Positions 26,473 through 36,092 of a stretch of DNA of 64,000 bases are shown in pieces (within the stretch, counting starts at the first letter, position 1; every line of letters begins with the position of its first letter). This DNA comes from DATAUD01 sp036501665. GTDB taxonomy: Bacteria; Verrucomicrobiota; Verrucomicrobiia; Limisphaerales; Palsa-1400. The position numbers were made by a program, and so were the translations under genes. The stretch is taken from the NCBI GenBank assembly GCA_036501665.1, contig DASXZW010000008.1:1-64000 (forward strand), read 5' to 3'. The notes below the pieces were generated by a model. The model was not told the origin of the DNA. It worked only from the letters and a program-made list of their open reading frames with translations, and did not search any database.

Positions 26473-26835
26473 TTATTTGCCGCCAGAGAACGCGTATTCT
26501 TCCACGATTTCCCCCTTAATCAAATGTCGCTGGATGATTTGTTCGAGCACAGCAGGCGTGCAGGAATGGTACCAAACCGCGCCCGGATAAACCACGGCGA
26601 TGGGGCCTTGGACGCACACTCGAAGACAGTTTGCTTTTGTGCGATAAACAAGCGGTTGCGGTCCGACGAGATTCAGTTCCTTCAATCGTCGTTTCAAAAA
26701 CTCCCACGATTCCAGGCCGGCTTCCTTGGCGCAGCATTTTGGTTCGGTTTGGTCGGCGCAAAGAAAAATGTGCCGGGAATATTTGCCCACGCCCAGCGCT
26801 TCGGCGGCTTTCTGCAATTCGTCCGGGATTGTCAT
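26473..26835 (-). CDS. Thioredoxin-like [2Fe-2S] ferredoxin
   Basis: A 120-residue protein of the thioredoxin-like ferredoxin family. Cluster ligands are probably the cysteines in IFLCADQTEPKCC near residue 25-38 and in NCLRVC and the following segment (residues 78-82). The sequence ends YHSCTPAVLEQIIQRHLI, as in these (2Fe-2S) ferredoxins. The ATG at 26835 overlaps the dnaG stop by 4 bp, so it is translated with the primase. Such ferredoxins are of uncertain role; the coupling to dnaG is unexplained. Confidence 0.82.
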   Translation of the reverse strand: MTIPDELQKAAEALGVGKYSRHIFLCADQTEPKCCAKEAGLESWEFLKRRLKELNLVGPQPLVYRTKANCLRVCVQGPIAVVYPGAVWYHSCTPAVLEQIIQRHLIKGEIVEEYAFSGGK

Positions 26836-28643
26836 TCTTGATCGCTTTTTGGAGTCAGCGGCGATTTTTTGAGCCGCGCCAGGTGCTGCTTTTCCGCGAA
26901 AAGTTCGTGTTGTTCTGTTTCCGGCAAATCGGGAATGCTGAGGCGCTGGCTGATCGATGCGATTCGCTGCTTGATGAAATCGTCTCGAAGAATCCTCACC
27001 ATTCCTTCGCGCGAAGAGGAGCCTTTCAACACGCCCTCGGCATCCGGCATTGGGCGCGGGTCGGCAAGCAGTTCGGTGATCAGCGTCCTCCACTCCGCAT
27101 TTTCAAGTTCCGACAACCACGGAGCCACGCCGGGCCACGATTCCTGCATCTCCAACCGGCGCGAAACAATTTCACGCGCTGTCAGATTAGTCAGCCATTG
27201 GAATTCCAGGTGCGCGGCGATCCATTCGAGATGCTCTTCCTTCTCCAACAAAATGCGCAAGAGCCAGCATTCGCGCAATGGAGGACGAACACGTTCTGGC
27301 GCGGAGTCTTCGGGTTCTTCAGATTGGACACGCTGGGGGCGCGGCCTTTTTTTAAAATCGTTGCGAACAGCCTCCGCCGGCACCCCCAGACGCAACGCGG
27401 CTTTTTGCGCGTAAGTATCGCGGACAACGTCGCTGCCGGATTTTTGGACGGCCTCAGCCATCGCTTGCACAATCGCCCTACGTCCGCGATCACTCGTTGC
27501 GTCGTTCGTTGCGCAAAGGCGATCCAGATAATAATCGAAAAAATCGCGGCCTTCGTTGATCAACTTCTCAAACGCCGGCCCGCCAAATTCCTTGATGAAA
27601 CTGTCAGGATCATGCGGCGAAGGGACTGTCGCCACGCGAAGCGCCAGACCGGAACCGAGCACAATATCCAACGAGCGCACCGCCGCATTTTGTCCGGCGT
27701 TGTCGGAATCAAAGCAGAGGACCACTTCATCGACGTAGCGCTTGAGAATTCGCGTATGGTCGCCGGTCAATGCGGTGCCTTGAGGAGCCACCACATTTTT
27801 AACGCCGGACATAAAACAGGCGATCAAGTCGAGCTGGCCTTCACAAATGATGGCGCGGTGAGTGTCAAGAAGAGCGCGCTTCGATTTGTCCAAACCGAAC
27901 ATCACCTTGCCTTTCGTAAAAATCGCGGTCTCGGGAGAATTGACATACTTCGCGGTCTTCTCGTCGCCGGATAAAATGCGCCCGCTGAAAGCAACGACGC
28001 GTCCCTGTTCGTCGCAAATGGGAAACATCAACCGTCCGCGAAACCGGTCGTAATAGCGGTCGCCCTCTTCCTTGCGGATGATCAAGCCCGCTTGTTCGAT
28101 GAGCGGCAATTCATGTTGCTTACTCTTCGCCCAATTCACTGTGTCGTCCCACAAGTCCGGCGCATAGCCCAGCCGAAAAAGCTCGATGGCCTCCTGGGAA
28201 ACTCCGCGCTTGGCCAGATAATCACGGGCGATCTGTCCGCCTTCGCCGGACGCCAGCGCGGATTGCCAGCGTTGGGTGATTTGTTCGTGGATTTGCAGGA
28301 GGCGATCCTTCAAGTGCCGCGTTTCAGAGGCCCCTGCCTGATTGTCTTCTACGATTGGAATTCGGGCGCGTTCGGCCAGGCGTCGAACGGCGTCGGGAAA
28401 GTCGATATTTTCGTAATCTTTGACGAAGGTGAATACGTCGCCGCCTTTGTGGCAACCGAAGCAGTGATAAATCTGCTTCAACGGATTGACGTTGAAACTG
28501 GGGCTCTTCTCTTTGTGGAACGGACAGAGGGCGACGAAGTTTGCGCCAGCTCTTTTAAGCGGGACGTAACCGCCGATGACATCAACGATGTCGCTGGCGG
28601 CGCGAATTTGATCGAGCGTCGAGGGAGAAATGAATCCGCCCAT
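26832..28643 (-). CDS. dnaG: DNA primase DnaG
   Basis: A 603-residue primase that makes RNA primers for replication. The N-terminal CHC2 zinc finger is visible (CPFHKEKSPSF, then YHCFGCHKGGD). The TOPRIM catalytic core follows, with an EGQLDLIACF motif, and the LCFDSDNAG motif with its acidic residues. The C-terminal helicase-binding part is present. Length is in the normal range. It is followed by the ferredoxin gene with a 4-bp overlap and preceded by a cvpA-like gene 15 bp upstream, so the three may be one transcript. rpoD, the usual partner of dnaG, is not present. Confidence 0.94.
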   Translation of the reverse strand: MGGFISPSTLDQIRAASDIVDVIGGYVPLKRAGANFVALCPFHKEKSPSFNVNPLKQIYHCFGCHKGGDVFTFVKDYENIDFPDAVRRLAERARIPIVEDNQAGASETRHLKDRLLQIHEQITQRWQSALASGEGGQIARDYLAKRGVSQEAIELFRLGYAPDLWDDTVNWAKSKQHELPLIEQAGLIIRKEEGDRYYDRFRGRLMFPICDEQGRVVAFSGRILSGDEKTAKYVNSPETAIFTKGKVMFGLDKSKRALLDTHRAIICEGQLDLIACFMSGVKNVVAPQGTALTGDHTRILKRYVDEVVLCFDSDNAGQNAAVRSLDIVLGSGLALRVATVPSPHDPDSFIKEFGGPAFEKLINEGRDFFDYYLDRLCATNDATSDRGRRAIVQAMAEAVQKSGSDVVRDTYAQKAALRLGVPAEAVRNDFKKRPRPQRVQSEEPEDSAPERVRPPLRECWLLRILLEKEEHLEWIAAHLEFQWLTNLTAREIVSRRLEMQESWPGVAPWLSELENAEWRTLITELLADPRPMPDAEGVLKGSSSREGMVRILRDDFIKQRIASISQRLSIPDLPETEQHELFAEKQHLARLKKSPLTPKSDQE

Positions 28644-28658
28644 GACGCAATTTTCGTC

Positions 28659-29342
28659 CTACTTTCGCCTGGCGTCGAGAATTTCGTTGATCATTTGTTC
28701 CTGCTGCGCCTTCAGAGTCACGCTCTTGGAAGGAGGCAGAGGCCCGGCGCTGGCGATCATCACGGCGCTGAGATTGGTCTCAATCAATCCCCCCGTGAAG
28801 GACTTGAAGAGAAACGCCTGCTGGATGGAGCCGTAGGTTGGAAAACGAATGTCCGAAAAAGCGTCGCTTTGGGCTTTCTCGGTCTTTGCCAATTCAGCCT
28901 GCGTAATGATGCGGGCGTTCATAAGGGCGAAAACCATGATCAAAATGCAGCCGAAGTGGATCACTCCCGCCGCCATCCCAAAGTAATATTCCATCCGGCC
29001 AAACATATCGGTTCCAATGAGTTTTTGATGGACGAGGTGCTTTATCCAAAGATAAACAAGGTGAACGCCGAACGCGAGGAGGAGGTAACCTGTGATGTTC
29101 GCCCACAGCGAATCAAAATGGGCGTATTGGCGGATCGTTAACGCGAGCGGTCGATAAAATAGTCCCGCCACCACGACAATCGCCAGCCATTGGATTGTGG
29201 GCAGGATTTCCTGGGTCATGCCCCGTTTACGACCATAAAAGAGTCCAACAATGAGCCACACGATGGCGATAAAGTCCACGTAGTTCACTTTGAGGCCGCT
29301 AAAAGACGGCACAAGCGCAGCTAGTTCCATAAATATACGCAT
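28659..29342 (-). CDS. CvpA family membrane protein
   Basis: A 227-residue protein with about four hydrophobic segments in its first 150 residues (FIAIVWLIVGLFYG, LAIVVVAGLFY, ITGYLLLAFGVHLVYLW, GVIHFGCILIMVF) and the KRGMTQEI segment after the first helix, typical of the colicin V production protein family. The C-terminal 80 residues are soluble. An AAGGAAAG sequence lies about 10 nt before the ATG at 29342, which supports this start; 29330 is an alternative. It precedes dnaG on the same strand. CvpA is known as an inner-membrane protein of unclear function. Confidence 0.78.
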   Translation of the reverse strand: MRIFMELAALVPSFSGLKVNYVDFIAIVWLIVGLFYGRKRGMTQEILPTIQWLAIVVVAGLFYRPLALTIRQYAHFDSLWANITGYLLLAFGVHLVYLWIKHLVHQKLIGTDMFGRMEYYFGMAAGVIHFGCILIMVFALMNARIITQAELAKTEKAQSDAFSDIRFPTYGSIQQAFLFKSFTGGLIETNLSAVMIASAGPLPPSKSVTLKAQQEQMINEILDARRK

Positions 29343-29364
29343 TGACCAGCACTTTCCTTGCCAG

Positions 29365-30846
29365 TCACGGAATATTCTCAGTCCAGTCAACCGAACCGGG
29401 CAAGGCCCAGACGCTCGGCTCGCTTTCAGCCATTTGTTCGGCCAATTCCCCGGCCGGATAAGTCCAGATTTCCGCCAGCGTTGGATGATAGTGCGGCATC
29501 ACCGCCAATTGATGTGCCGTCATCCGCCCATGCATTGCCGCGATGATTTCGTGGATCAATTCGCCCCCCACAGGGCCAACGCAGCTTCCCCCAAGAATTT
29601 CACCGGTTTTCGGGTCCGCCAGCAGTTTAACGAAGCCGTCTTTGATGCCCATGATCAGCGATTTGCCGTGATCGTTGAACGGGTAACTGGCCTTGACAAA
29701 AGGGATGCTTTTTAGGACTGCTTCCTTTTCCGTCAATCCGACTGAAGCGACCTGCGGGTCGGTGAAGACTACGTTAGTCAGCAATCGGTAATGGATGGAG
29801 CGTTTTTTGCCGGGTACCGCGATGTTGTGGGCGGCAATTTCTCCCTGTTCGATGCCAATGTGGACGATCTGATGCGGTCCGGTGCAATCGCCCGCAGCAT
29901 AAATGTGCGGCGCAGAGGTTTGCATTCGCGCATCGGTAACAATGTGGCCGTCCTTCGTCTCCACGCCGGCCTTTTCAAGCCCCAGGCCGGTTGTGGCGGG
30001 GTCTCGTCCGAGTGCGAGCAATACTTCTTCGGCGGCAACCTGGCGTTTTCGATTTTCCTGCTCGAAAACGATGACCTTTTCTTTGCCGCGCCGGAATGCG
30101 TCGAGCAATTTCGTTCCGCACCAATGTTTAATGCCTTCGCGTCCGAGCGCTTTGGCGACGGTGATTCCAGCGTCCGAATCGAAATCGCGAAGCAAATGTT
30201 CCCCGCGCTGGATCAAGGTGACCTTCACATCCAGCCTACCGAAAAACTGCGCCAACTCGACTGCCACAGCGCCGCCACCAAGTACGATCAGCGAACGCGG
30301 CAGTTTGCGGAGCGAAAGGGCTTCGTCGCTAGTGATGTAGCCAAGCTTATCGAGGGCTGGCAGCGGCGATGGCGATGTCACTGATCCAGTGCAAATGATA
30401 AAGTGTTTGGCACAGACGGTTTTTGGCGTTTTTCCGCGACGGTTTTGCAACTCCACAGTGTAGGGGTCTTGGAAAACCGCTTTCGCTCGAAAGAGGGAAA
30501 ATTTCCCGCCGGCCAACTGGTTTTGCCGGTAGGTAGCGAATTCCGCGATCATCTTTTTCTTGCGCGCCATCACCGCCGGAAAATCAAAACCCGCCTTCGG
30601 AATGCGAAGCCCCCAGAGTTTTCCGGCGCGCGCCAGATGAAGCACTTCCGCGGCATAGAGAAGAGTCTTGCTGGGCATGCAACCTCGCAGGATGCAGAGC
30701 CCGCCGAGTTCCTTCGCGCCGTCGATCACGACGGTGTTCAACCCGGCTTTCGCGGCCGTTTGCGCGGCGGCATAGCCAGCACTGCCTCCACCGAGGACAG
30801 CAACGTCGAAGGAAACAATTTCTTTGGCAACGGCAAAGGATTTCAT
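29365..30846 (-). CDS. Dihydrolipoamide dehydrogenase-like flavoprotein (class I disulfide reductase)
   Basis: A 493-residue NAD(P)H-linked flavoprotein. The N-terminal GGGSAGYAAAQ motif binds FAD. The redox-active disulphide is CILRGC (CxxxxC). The NAD(P)-binding GGGAVAVELAQFFGRL motif is near residue 190, and AAGDCTG near residue 330 contacts FAD. The C-terminal HYHPTLAEIWTYPA segment has the active-site His of the family. No 2-oxoacid dehydrogenase genes are adjacent, so it may be a stand-alone lipoamide dehydrogenase or a mercuric-reductase-like enzyme. The ATG at 30846 was chosen because the frame upstream of it is repeat-derived. Confidence 0.86.
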   Translation of the reverse strand: MKSFAVAKEIVSFDVAVLGGGSAGYAAAQTAAKAGLNTVVIDGAKELGGLCILRGCMPSKTLLYAAEVLHLARAGKLWGLRIPKAGFDFPAVMARKKKMIAEFATYRQNQLAGGKFSLFRAKAVFQDPYTVELQNRRGKTPKTVCAKHFIICTGSVTSPSPLPALDKLGYITSDEALSLRKLPRSLIVLGGGAVAVELAQFFGRLDVKVTLIQRGEHLLRDFDSDAGITVAKALGREGIKHWCGTKLLDAFRRGKEKVIVFEQENRKRQVAAEEVLLALGRDPATTGLGLEKAGVETKDGHIVTDARMQTSAPHIYAAGDCTGPHQIVHIGIEQGEIAAHNIAVPGKKRSIHYRLLTNVVFTDPQVASVGLTEKEAVLKSIPFVKASYPFNDHGKSLIMGIKDGFVKLLADPKTGEILGGSCVGPVGGELIHEIIAAMHGRMTAHQLAVMPHYHPTLAEIWTYPAGELAEQMAESEPSVWALPGSVDWTENIP

Positions 30847-30889
30847 CGCTTTCTGATTAAACCACGAAAAGCCGCCCAGCAGGCAACGT

Positions 30890-31015
30890 AAAAAAGCCGG
30901 GAGCGCGGTCGTCTCGCCAGACGCTCTTGTCGGGCATTTTACAAAACTGTGTGGTTCCTGGATTGTCCGTCGGCGAGACGCCGACGGAAGCGACCGGGAC
31001 GGTCGCGCTACCCAA
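30890..31015. repeat. Palindromic intergenic repeat
   Basis: The gap between the disulfide reductase and the restriction enzyme gene holds a perfect hairpin at 30967-30987 (9-bp stems CCGTCGGCG and CGCCGACGG, loop AGA), flanked by further GC-rich partial palindromes (GGGAGCGCGGTCGTCTCG near 30900 and CGACCGGGACGGTCGCG near 30991). It looks like a dispersed repeat of the genome. It also lies just downstream of the stop of no gene, so it is not an obvious terminator. Confidence 0.5.
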
Positions 31016-31050
31016 AGCAACTGAATCGTTCCAGCTTACTAGCGGAAACT

Positions 31051-34000
31051 TCACCCGTCAGCCCAAAGGGCCAAAGAGAGGCGGATGATTTCGTCCAACT
31101 CAGCCTTGGTTTCGCCGCCGCCGAAGGTGAATGTGCCGGTGAGATGCTTCCAGTCCTCCAACGACAACCCGTAAAGATCGCGAGCGATGAAAACTTCCAA
31201 CGCGGCGCGTTGATCTACGTCCCGAGGATTCTTCAACAACTTTGCCGCGAAAGTCCCAAGCTTCTTTTTCTGCGGCCCGGTTAAGTTGGGTATCGGCAGT
31301 TCATACATGTAAAACATGTTCAACGTCGTCGAAATCTTGCTTCGGATGTAGTAATTCAGCGTTAGCGAATTCAGCAACGCGAGCAGACTTCGCGCTTCTT
31401 TTTCGTCCAATTCAATTTGTTCGATCTTTCCTTTGTCAGACAAATCGAATTCGAGCGGCAGAAGATAGGGAAGCTTATTGTTCAAACAAACATTGGCCGG
31501 AACCTCAGTTGCTATAATGCTCCGCTCATTAGTTGAACTGCCAATCTCACGATACACCATTCGAGGGCATTCGAAATGAAGTCTGAACTTTTTAGCGACG
31601 AAAATCTCACGCAATAGCGCCTCCAACTCTTCGCGCTTTTTAGGGGTGGCCTGACCTTCGAGTTTCTTCGGTTCAATTTCGCGAACTAATTTGACCATCC
31701 GAAAGATTTCCTTGCGTATCAATTCTTCCCGAAGCGCACTTTCTTCGACCGCATAGTTGCCCGGGGAAAACCCGGCGTCGAATTGATGTATCATTTTTCC
31801 TTCATATAACGGCAACTGACCGGCAGCCGCCTTTTTAGCTCCCAGCTTGTGGAAGAAATGACTGTCGTTGGTCATATGCAGTTCACTGGCGAAGCGATAG
31901 CTATGCTGCTTAAGTAACGAATGCTCGCCACGTATCTTGGCGCAAAGTTCATAGTCCGTCTCGGATCGAAATTCCATGATGCTGAAATTTTCGGGCGAAA
32001 ACCGGCGGATCAACTCGACGTCGTAACGAATTGCCGGAGCAAAGATGTCATTTGGATCATGAAGATAAAACCGAGCGTCAAAAGCATGCCGTTTGGGGTC
32101 GGCTCCTTTGGCGACTTTGAAGAAGCCAAATTTGAAACGGTTGTCCACGTCCGGGAAAATGTGCTTTATTTCTTCCTTGCCGTTTTCGACTGTCGTGTAA
32201 CCGCGATTCTCGAACGAGGTTAGTTCATCAAAACTATTCTCGATAAGCATAAGCCTGCGAAGCGGACCGCATCCTTCGTCCGTTTGCAACCCGGATGGAA
32301 CCAGCAATGACAGTCGGCCTCTATCCCGGAGCAACGTAAAGTCCCCCTCGATAAAAAGTTTGAATAGGTTATAGTCTCCGCCACCTTGGTATTTAAACCG
32401 ACGGCCGAAAAATTCTGAGTATCGCTCATAGTGGGAAACATGCTCCTCCCATTTTGCGCAAAATTCTGGTTCGTCTTTCAGTTTTTTTTCAAACCACGGC
32501 GTAAAATCGGCACCGGGCATTGTGTATTTGCTGAAATTCTCGCGAGACTTGGCGACGAATTCCTTTCGCTGCGGTTTAAACCCCTCCCAAGGCGGGTTGC
32601 CGATGATGCCGTCAAAGCCGGGAGTTTTTGAGGGTTTGCCGTCGGACGTGAACCAACAGGGCCAGAAGTGAAGGGCAAAACCGGCAGGTTGGCTGGGAAG
32701 ATTTTCACTTTGAAAGCGCTCGATCAAATTCGCGCGGATTTTGTTGCGCAAGGCCAGCGCTTCGTCGAGAGCGGCGTGATCCATCGGGTTGCGAATGTAT
32801 TTTGCGCGGAGGTCAGAGAGTTTTTTCAGTTCGGCCTGATGGTACTCAGCAAGCCAGGCGGATTGCTTTTCCAGTTCGACATCGACCAGTGAGTCGGCGG
32901 CGTTAAAGTTCAATTCCAGATTGGGAAGGATTTTAACGACATTGGTTTTGAGCAGGCGGTAGTTGTAATCACCAGGGGAAAGTTTGACGGCTTCCTTCCA
33001 GATGTTGGTCTTGGCGACTTCAATTGCGCCGGGGTCTTTATCCACGCCGAAAACGTGCCGCAGCAGAATTTGCGCGATGAGAATGCGGCGATTGTCGAAG
33101 TGGTGATCTTTGCGAAAGGCCAGCGCGGCTTCGACATTCGGCGGAAGTTCGGCGAGGTAAAGTTCACCGTTGTCCGGGCGCAGAATTTTTGCGACCCACG
33201 CGGTGGCCTGGTCGATGCGCTGGTATTGCCGCCAAAAGGCGCGGAGAACCTTGATGAGAAATCCCCCGCTGCCGCAAGCGGTGTCGGCGACTCGTATTTC
33301 GGCCAACTGCGTCATTAGCTTGTTAGCTTTGACGAAATCGCAGGTCTGACTGCCAGCCGCGGCGCAAATGCCGTCCACTATTTTGCCGGCAAGAGAATCG
33401 ACCATGGAATCAGCCATCGGCCCGGTAATGGTCGCAGGGGTGTAGTAAATGCCTTCGTCCTTGCGGTTGGAGGCGAGGAACATTTCGTAACTCTTGCCGA
33501 AAATATCCTCGTCAATCCGGCGGTAATTATAGTGGACAATGCCGCGGCTGAAGGCCTGGTCCCAAACATTGACGCCGAGGACAAAATTCAGTTTTTCACA
33601 GAATTTCTGGAGATTGGCCGGGTCTTTATCGAGGCGGTCCCAAACCCGCGCGGAGAAAATTTCCGTGTCGTAATATTCGTCGAAGAAGTCCTCGAAGTCC
33701 TCCAAAAACTTCGGCACGATTCGATGCGCGCCTTTGGCCTCCCAATATTTTGTCTGGCGGGCGTATTCGTCCTGGGTGAACTTGTATGGAACCAGTCCAA
33801 AATCCTCGATCGTGCGCGCAAAAATGAGCTTGTTGATGAGAAGGATGATGGATTCTGTGGCAAGTTCCGGCGGCGTCCATTTGACGCGATCGAATTCGTT
33901 GAACCAGATTTTAAGGTCTTCAAAAAATTGGTGTTCCAATTCGGGTTTCTCGGCGGTGTCTTCCAAACGACGCAGCGTGTCGAGGACGACCCGAGTTTCC

Positions 34001-34506
34001 CGGCATCGCGCAAAAAAATTGACGAAAGGCAGTTCGACAAATGCCTTATCCTCAAAATAAAAATCACGCGCGCCAAAGACCCACGCCGTCCGAAGGTCAG
34101 TCAAGACGACGTATTCGTGATCGCGCAGGTATTTTTTGACCTGGGCGAAATGATGCCTGGGATTCGTCTCGCCGCGCCAGACGGCGTTGGGGCCGTCACG
34201 ATGGAAAAGGAGCTTGAGTTCCAGCGGGATGTGCTGGCCGGTGGGATCGGGCAGAATGAAATCGACGTAGCCCTCAGTCAGGCGGACCTGGCGCGTCGGC
34301 AGAAATCCCAGCAGATCTTTGCAGAGCGCGGTAAAGAGCTCTTCGGCGGCGGCTTCGGGTTGGGACCCGTTCCTGAGGTCGAGAAGATATTTTACAATGG
34401 GCGGATATGATGACAGCGGCCCCGAGACCGGCGCGGACGCCGGAAACTCGATCCGCTCGCGAGCGGTCAGGTCTTGCAGGGCGGATAGTATGTCGTCGGG
34501 TTTCAC
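31051..34506 (-). CDS. Type IIG restriction-modification enzyme (single-chain nuclease/N6-adenine methyltransferase)
   Basis: An 1,151-residue protein that should both methylate and cut DNA at one recognition site. A PD-(D/E)xK-type nuclease motif is near the N-terminus: D82, then E96 and K98 in LELKLL. The methyltransferase has motif I TACGSGG near residue 405 and the amino-methylating motif IV NPPW near residue 635. The C-terminal third holds the target-recognition part, with a YEGKMIHQF segment near residue 900 typical of Eco57I-like enzymes. It starts with GTG. No separate R, M or S gene and no BREX gene is nearby, so it is a solitary defence gene, probably acquired. Confidence 0.87.
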   Translation of the reverse strand: MKPDDILSALQDLTARERIEFPASAPVSGPLSSYPPIVKYLLDLRNGSQPEAAAEELFTALCKDLLGFLPTRQVRLTEGYVDFILPDPTGQHIPLELKLLFHRDGPNAVWRGETNPRHHFAQVKKYLRDHEYVVLTDLRTAWVFGARDFYFEDKAFVELPFVNFFARCRETRVVLDTLRRLEDTAEKPELEHQFFEDLKIWFNEFDRVKWTPPELATESIILLINKLIFARTIEDFGLVPYKFTQDEYARQTKYWEAKGAHRIVPKFLEDFEDFFDEYYDTEIFSARVWDRLDKDPANLQKFCEKLNFVLGVNVWDQAFSRGIVHYNYRRIDEDIFGKSYEMFLASNRKDEGIYYTPATITGPMADSMVDSLAGKIVDGICAAAGSQTCDFVKANKLMTQLAEIRVADTACGSGGFLIKVLRAFWRQYQRIDQATAWVAKILRPDNGELYLAELPPNVEAALAFRKDHHFDNRRILIAQILLRHVFGVDKDPGAIEVAKTNIWKEAVKLSPGDYNYRLLKTNVVKILPNLELNFNAADSLVDVELEKQSAWLAEYHQAELKKLSDLRAKYIRNPMDHAALDEALALRNKIRANLIERFQSENLPSQPAGFALHFWPCWFTSDGKPSKTPGFDGIIGNPPWEGFKPQRKEFVAKSRENFSKYTMPGADFTPWFEKKLKDEPEFCAKWEEHVSHYERYSEFFGRRFKYQGGGDYNLFKLFIEGDFTLLRDRGRLSLLVPSGLQTDEGCGPLRRLMLIENSFDELTSFENRGYTTVENGKEEIKHIFPDVDNRFKFGFFKVAKGADPKRHAFDARFYLHDPNDIFAPAIRYDVELIRRFSPENFSIMEFRSETDYELCAKIRGEHSLLKQHSYRFASELHMTNDSHFFHKLGAKKAAAGQLPLYEGKMIHQFDAGFSPGNYAVEESALREELIRKEIFRMVKLVREIEPKKLEGQATPKKREELEALLREIFVAKKFRLHFECPRMVYREIGSSTNERSIIATEVPANVCLNNKLPYLLPLEFDLSDKGKIEQIELDEKEARSLLALLNSLTLNYYIRSKISTTLNMFYMYELPIPNLTGPQKKKLGTFAAKLLKNPRDVDQRAALEVFIARDLYGLSLEDWKHLTGTFTFGGGETKAELDEIIRLSLALWADG

Positions 34507-34600
34507 CGGAAAACCAGTTCTGTGCGACGCATTTTTGCAGCGATTGCGATCTTTTCAAGCACAGACAAGAGGGCCATCAAAAAGAAGGCAGCACCGTGTT

Positions 34601-36088
34601 TTACTTGACGGTCAAAGTGTAGCCGCCGGTGAGGATTTTTCCTGCTGACTTTGTTTGCAGCCAGAGGCGGTAAACGCCGGGTTTCGGAAAGGCATAGGGA
34701 AAAGAGAGGGTCGGCATCGCGGTGGTGCAGAATTGGTCGAGGGGCTTGTTGGCGAGGTAGCCGGCTTTTTCGCGCTCTGCGAATTGACGTTGCGAGACCA
34801 TAGAGACGGAGCCAAGCGGGTGCAGATGGTTGAAGACTGTGCCGTCGGCGTTTTCGATGATGAGGTGCCCGTACATTCCGAGATACGGTTCCAGCGTCGC
34901 TTCGCCGCCGCTCTCGGTGACAAGATGGAATACGAGGTTGGTTTCCTGGTTGGCGACCAGTTCGCCGGGAAAATCGCGGTCGAGGTGGAGTCCTTGGAGG
35001 AAGTCGATGCGCGAAGTTTGTGTTGGCGCGGAAAGGGAGATGGCATCGTCGGATTCGGGCAAAGGTTCGGCGGCGGCAGTAGCCCGGTTAGCGGACGCGA
35101 TAACTAATTCGTTGGTGAGCGTTTGAGTCAGGCCGCTTTCGTGCGTGATGTCGGCGTAAAGTTTGTATTGACCGTTGAGAAGACTCGGGAGTTGGTAGGT
35201 AAAGATGTTGGTGTCCTTGCTTTCCTGCGGTTGGCGGCGGGGATGCAGGTGCGCGAAGACGTTGCCGTCCGGTTCGCGAATCAGGAACAGGTGCATCAAC
35301 CGTCCGTGGTCAGGGATCAACGGGGTGGAATCGAGGCGCGATGTCGGAGAGAAACTCATGGTCAGCTTCTGATGGCCGGCAGCGTCGGTATCGAGCTTGG
35401 TTTGGATTGACTGGGGAAGGTAGAGTCGTTTGAAGCGATAGTCCTTATCGACGCCGGCCCACCATTTGTTGCCGAGAAAAAGCGCGGTGAAAACGACCAC
35501 TGCCGTGATGCCCCGGGCGTACCAACCTCGCCGCCGACGCGACGCGGTAATTTCCGCGTCCGGCGAAAGGCGGCCTTCACGAGCGGCTGCGCCAACCACG
35601 GTCACAAGGAGAATCACGACGAATAAACCAGCGCCGGCAAACAGGGCCGCCATTCCGGGAGACATTACGAGGCGTTGTGTCGCAATCGAGTTGAGCGGGA
35701 CAATCGCAGTGCCGTCACCTTGAGGCCCCGAAACTTCGACGAATACGCTGTAGGCGCCGGAGGCCATCAACCAGAGCTGGGCGCTGAACATGTTGGTTTC
35801 ACCCGGCACAAGCACGGCGATGTCCGGCGAAGGCGAACCTTTGACTCCCACGTCCCAGCGAACGGGCCGCACAGTTACTTGGAGGACGTCGCCGGATGTA
35901 ACGACGACGTGAATTTGCGCCAATCCAGGAACGACACCGGGAGGTTCAATGGTGACATGAACCGGGTATTGGCCGGCCAGCCCCTGGAAAAAAACAGTCG
36001 GACTGCCGACGTGCGCCATCACCGCGCGGGGAATGCAAAGGCACAAAACGGCAACAATAATAGAGGCAAGCCGCGCGCGGAAACTCAT
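34601..36088 (-). CDS. Exported membrane protein with two HLHP-type domains
   Basis: A 495-residue protein. A signal peptide covers residues 1-25 (cleavage near VMA|HVG). An extracytoplasmic beta domain runs to about 145, and two hydrophobic segments lie near 150-172 and 190-207. The C-terminal half, again extracytoplasmic, carries two related motifs: MHLFLIREPDGNVFAHLHP near 265-285 and GHLIIENADGTVFNHLHP near 405-425. The paired HxHP motifs resemble YtkA-like or auxin-binding-like proteins and could bind a metal such as copper (inference). It lies 4 bp after the histidine-rich membrane protein gene and forms a two-gene unit with it. Family not recognised. Confidence 0.7.
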   Translation of the reverse strand: MSFRARLASIIVAVLCLCIPRAVMAHVGSPTVFFQGLAGQYPVHVTIEPPGVVPGLAQIHVVVTSGDVLQVTVRPVRWDVGVKGSPSPDIAVLVPGETNMFSAQLWLMASGAYSVFVEVSGPQGDGTAIVPLNSIATQRLVMSPGMAALFAGAGLFVVILLVTVVGAAAREGRLSPDAEITASRRRRGWYARGITAVVVFTALFLGNKWWAGVDKDYRFKRLYLPQSIQTKLDTDAAGHQKLTMSFSPTSRLDSTPLIPDHGRLMHLFLIREPDGNVFAHLHPRRQPQESKDTNIFTYQLPSLLNGQYKLYADITHESGLTQTLTNELVIASANRATAAAEPLPESDDAISLSAPTQTSRIDFLQGLHLDRDFPGELVANQETNLVFHLVTESGGEATLEPYLGMYGHLIIENADGTVFNHLHPLGSVSMVSQRQFAEREKAGYLANKPLDQFCTTAMPTLSFPYAFPKPGVYRLWLQTKSAGKILTGGYTLTVK

Positions 36089-36092
36089 GGCT

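Noticed and set aside
26631..27974. 447-residue plus-strand frame
   Set aside because: It lies antisense to dnaG and the ferredoxin gene, whose motifs are unambiguous. Composition is that of a shadow frame.
31051..34506. PglX of a BREX system
   Set aside because: The methyltransferase region is similar, but a nuclease motif is present and no brx or pgl neighbours exist in the window.
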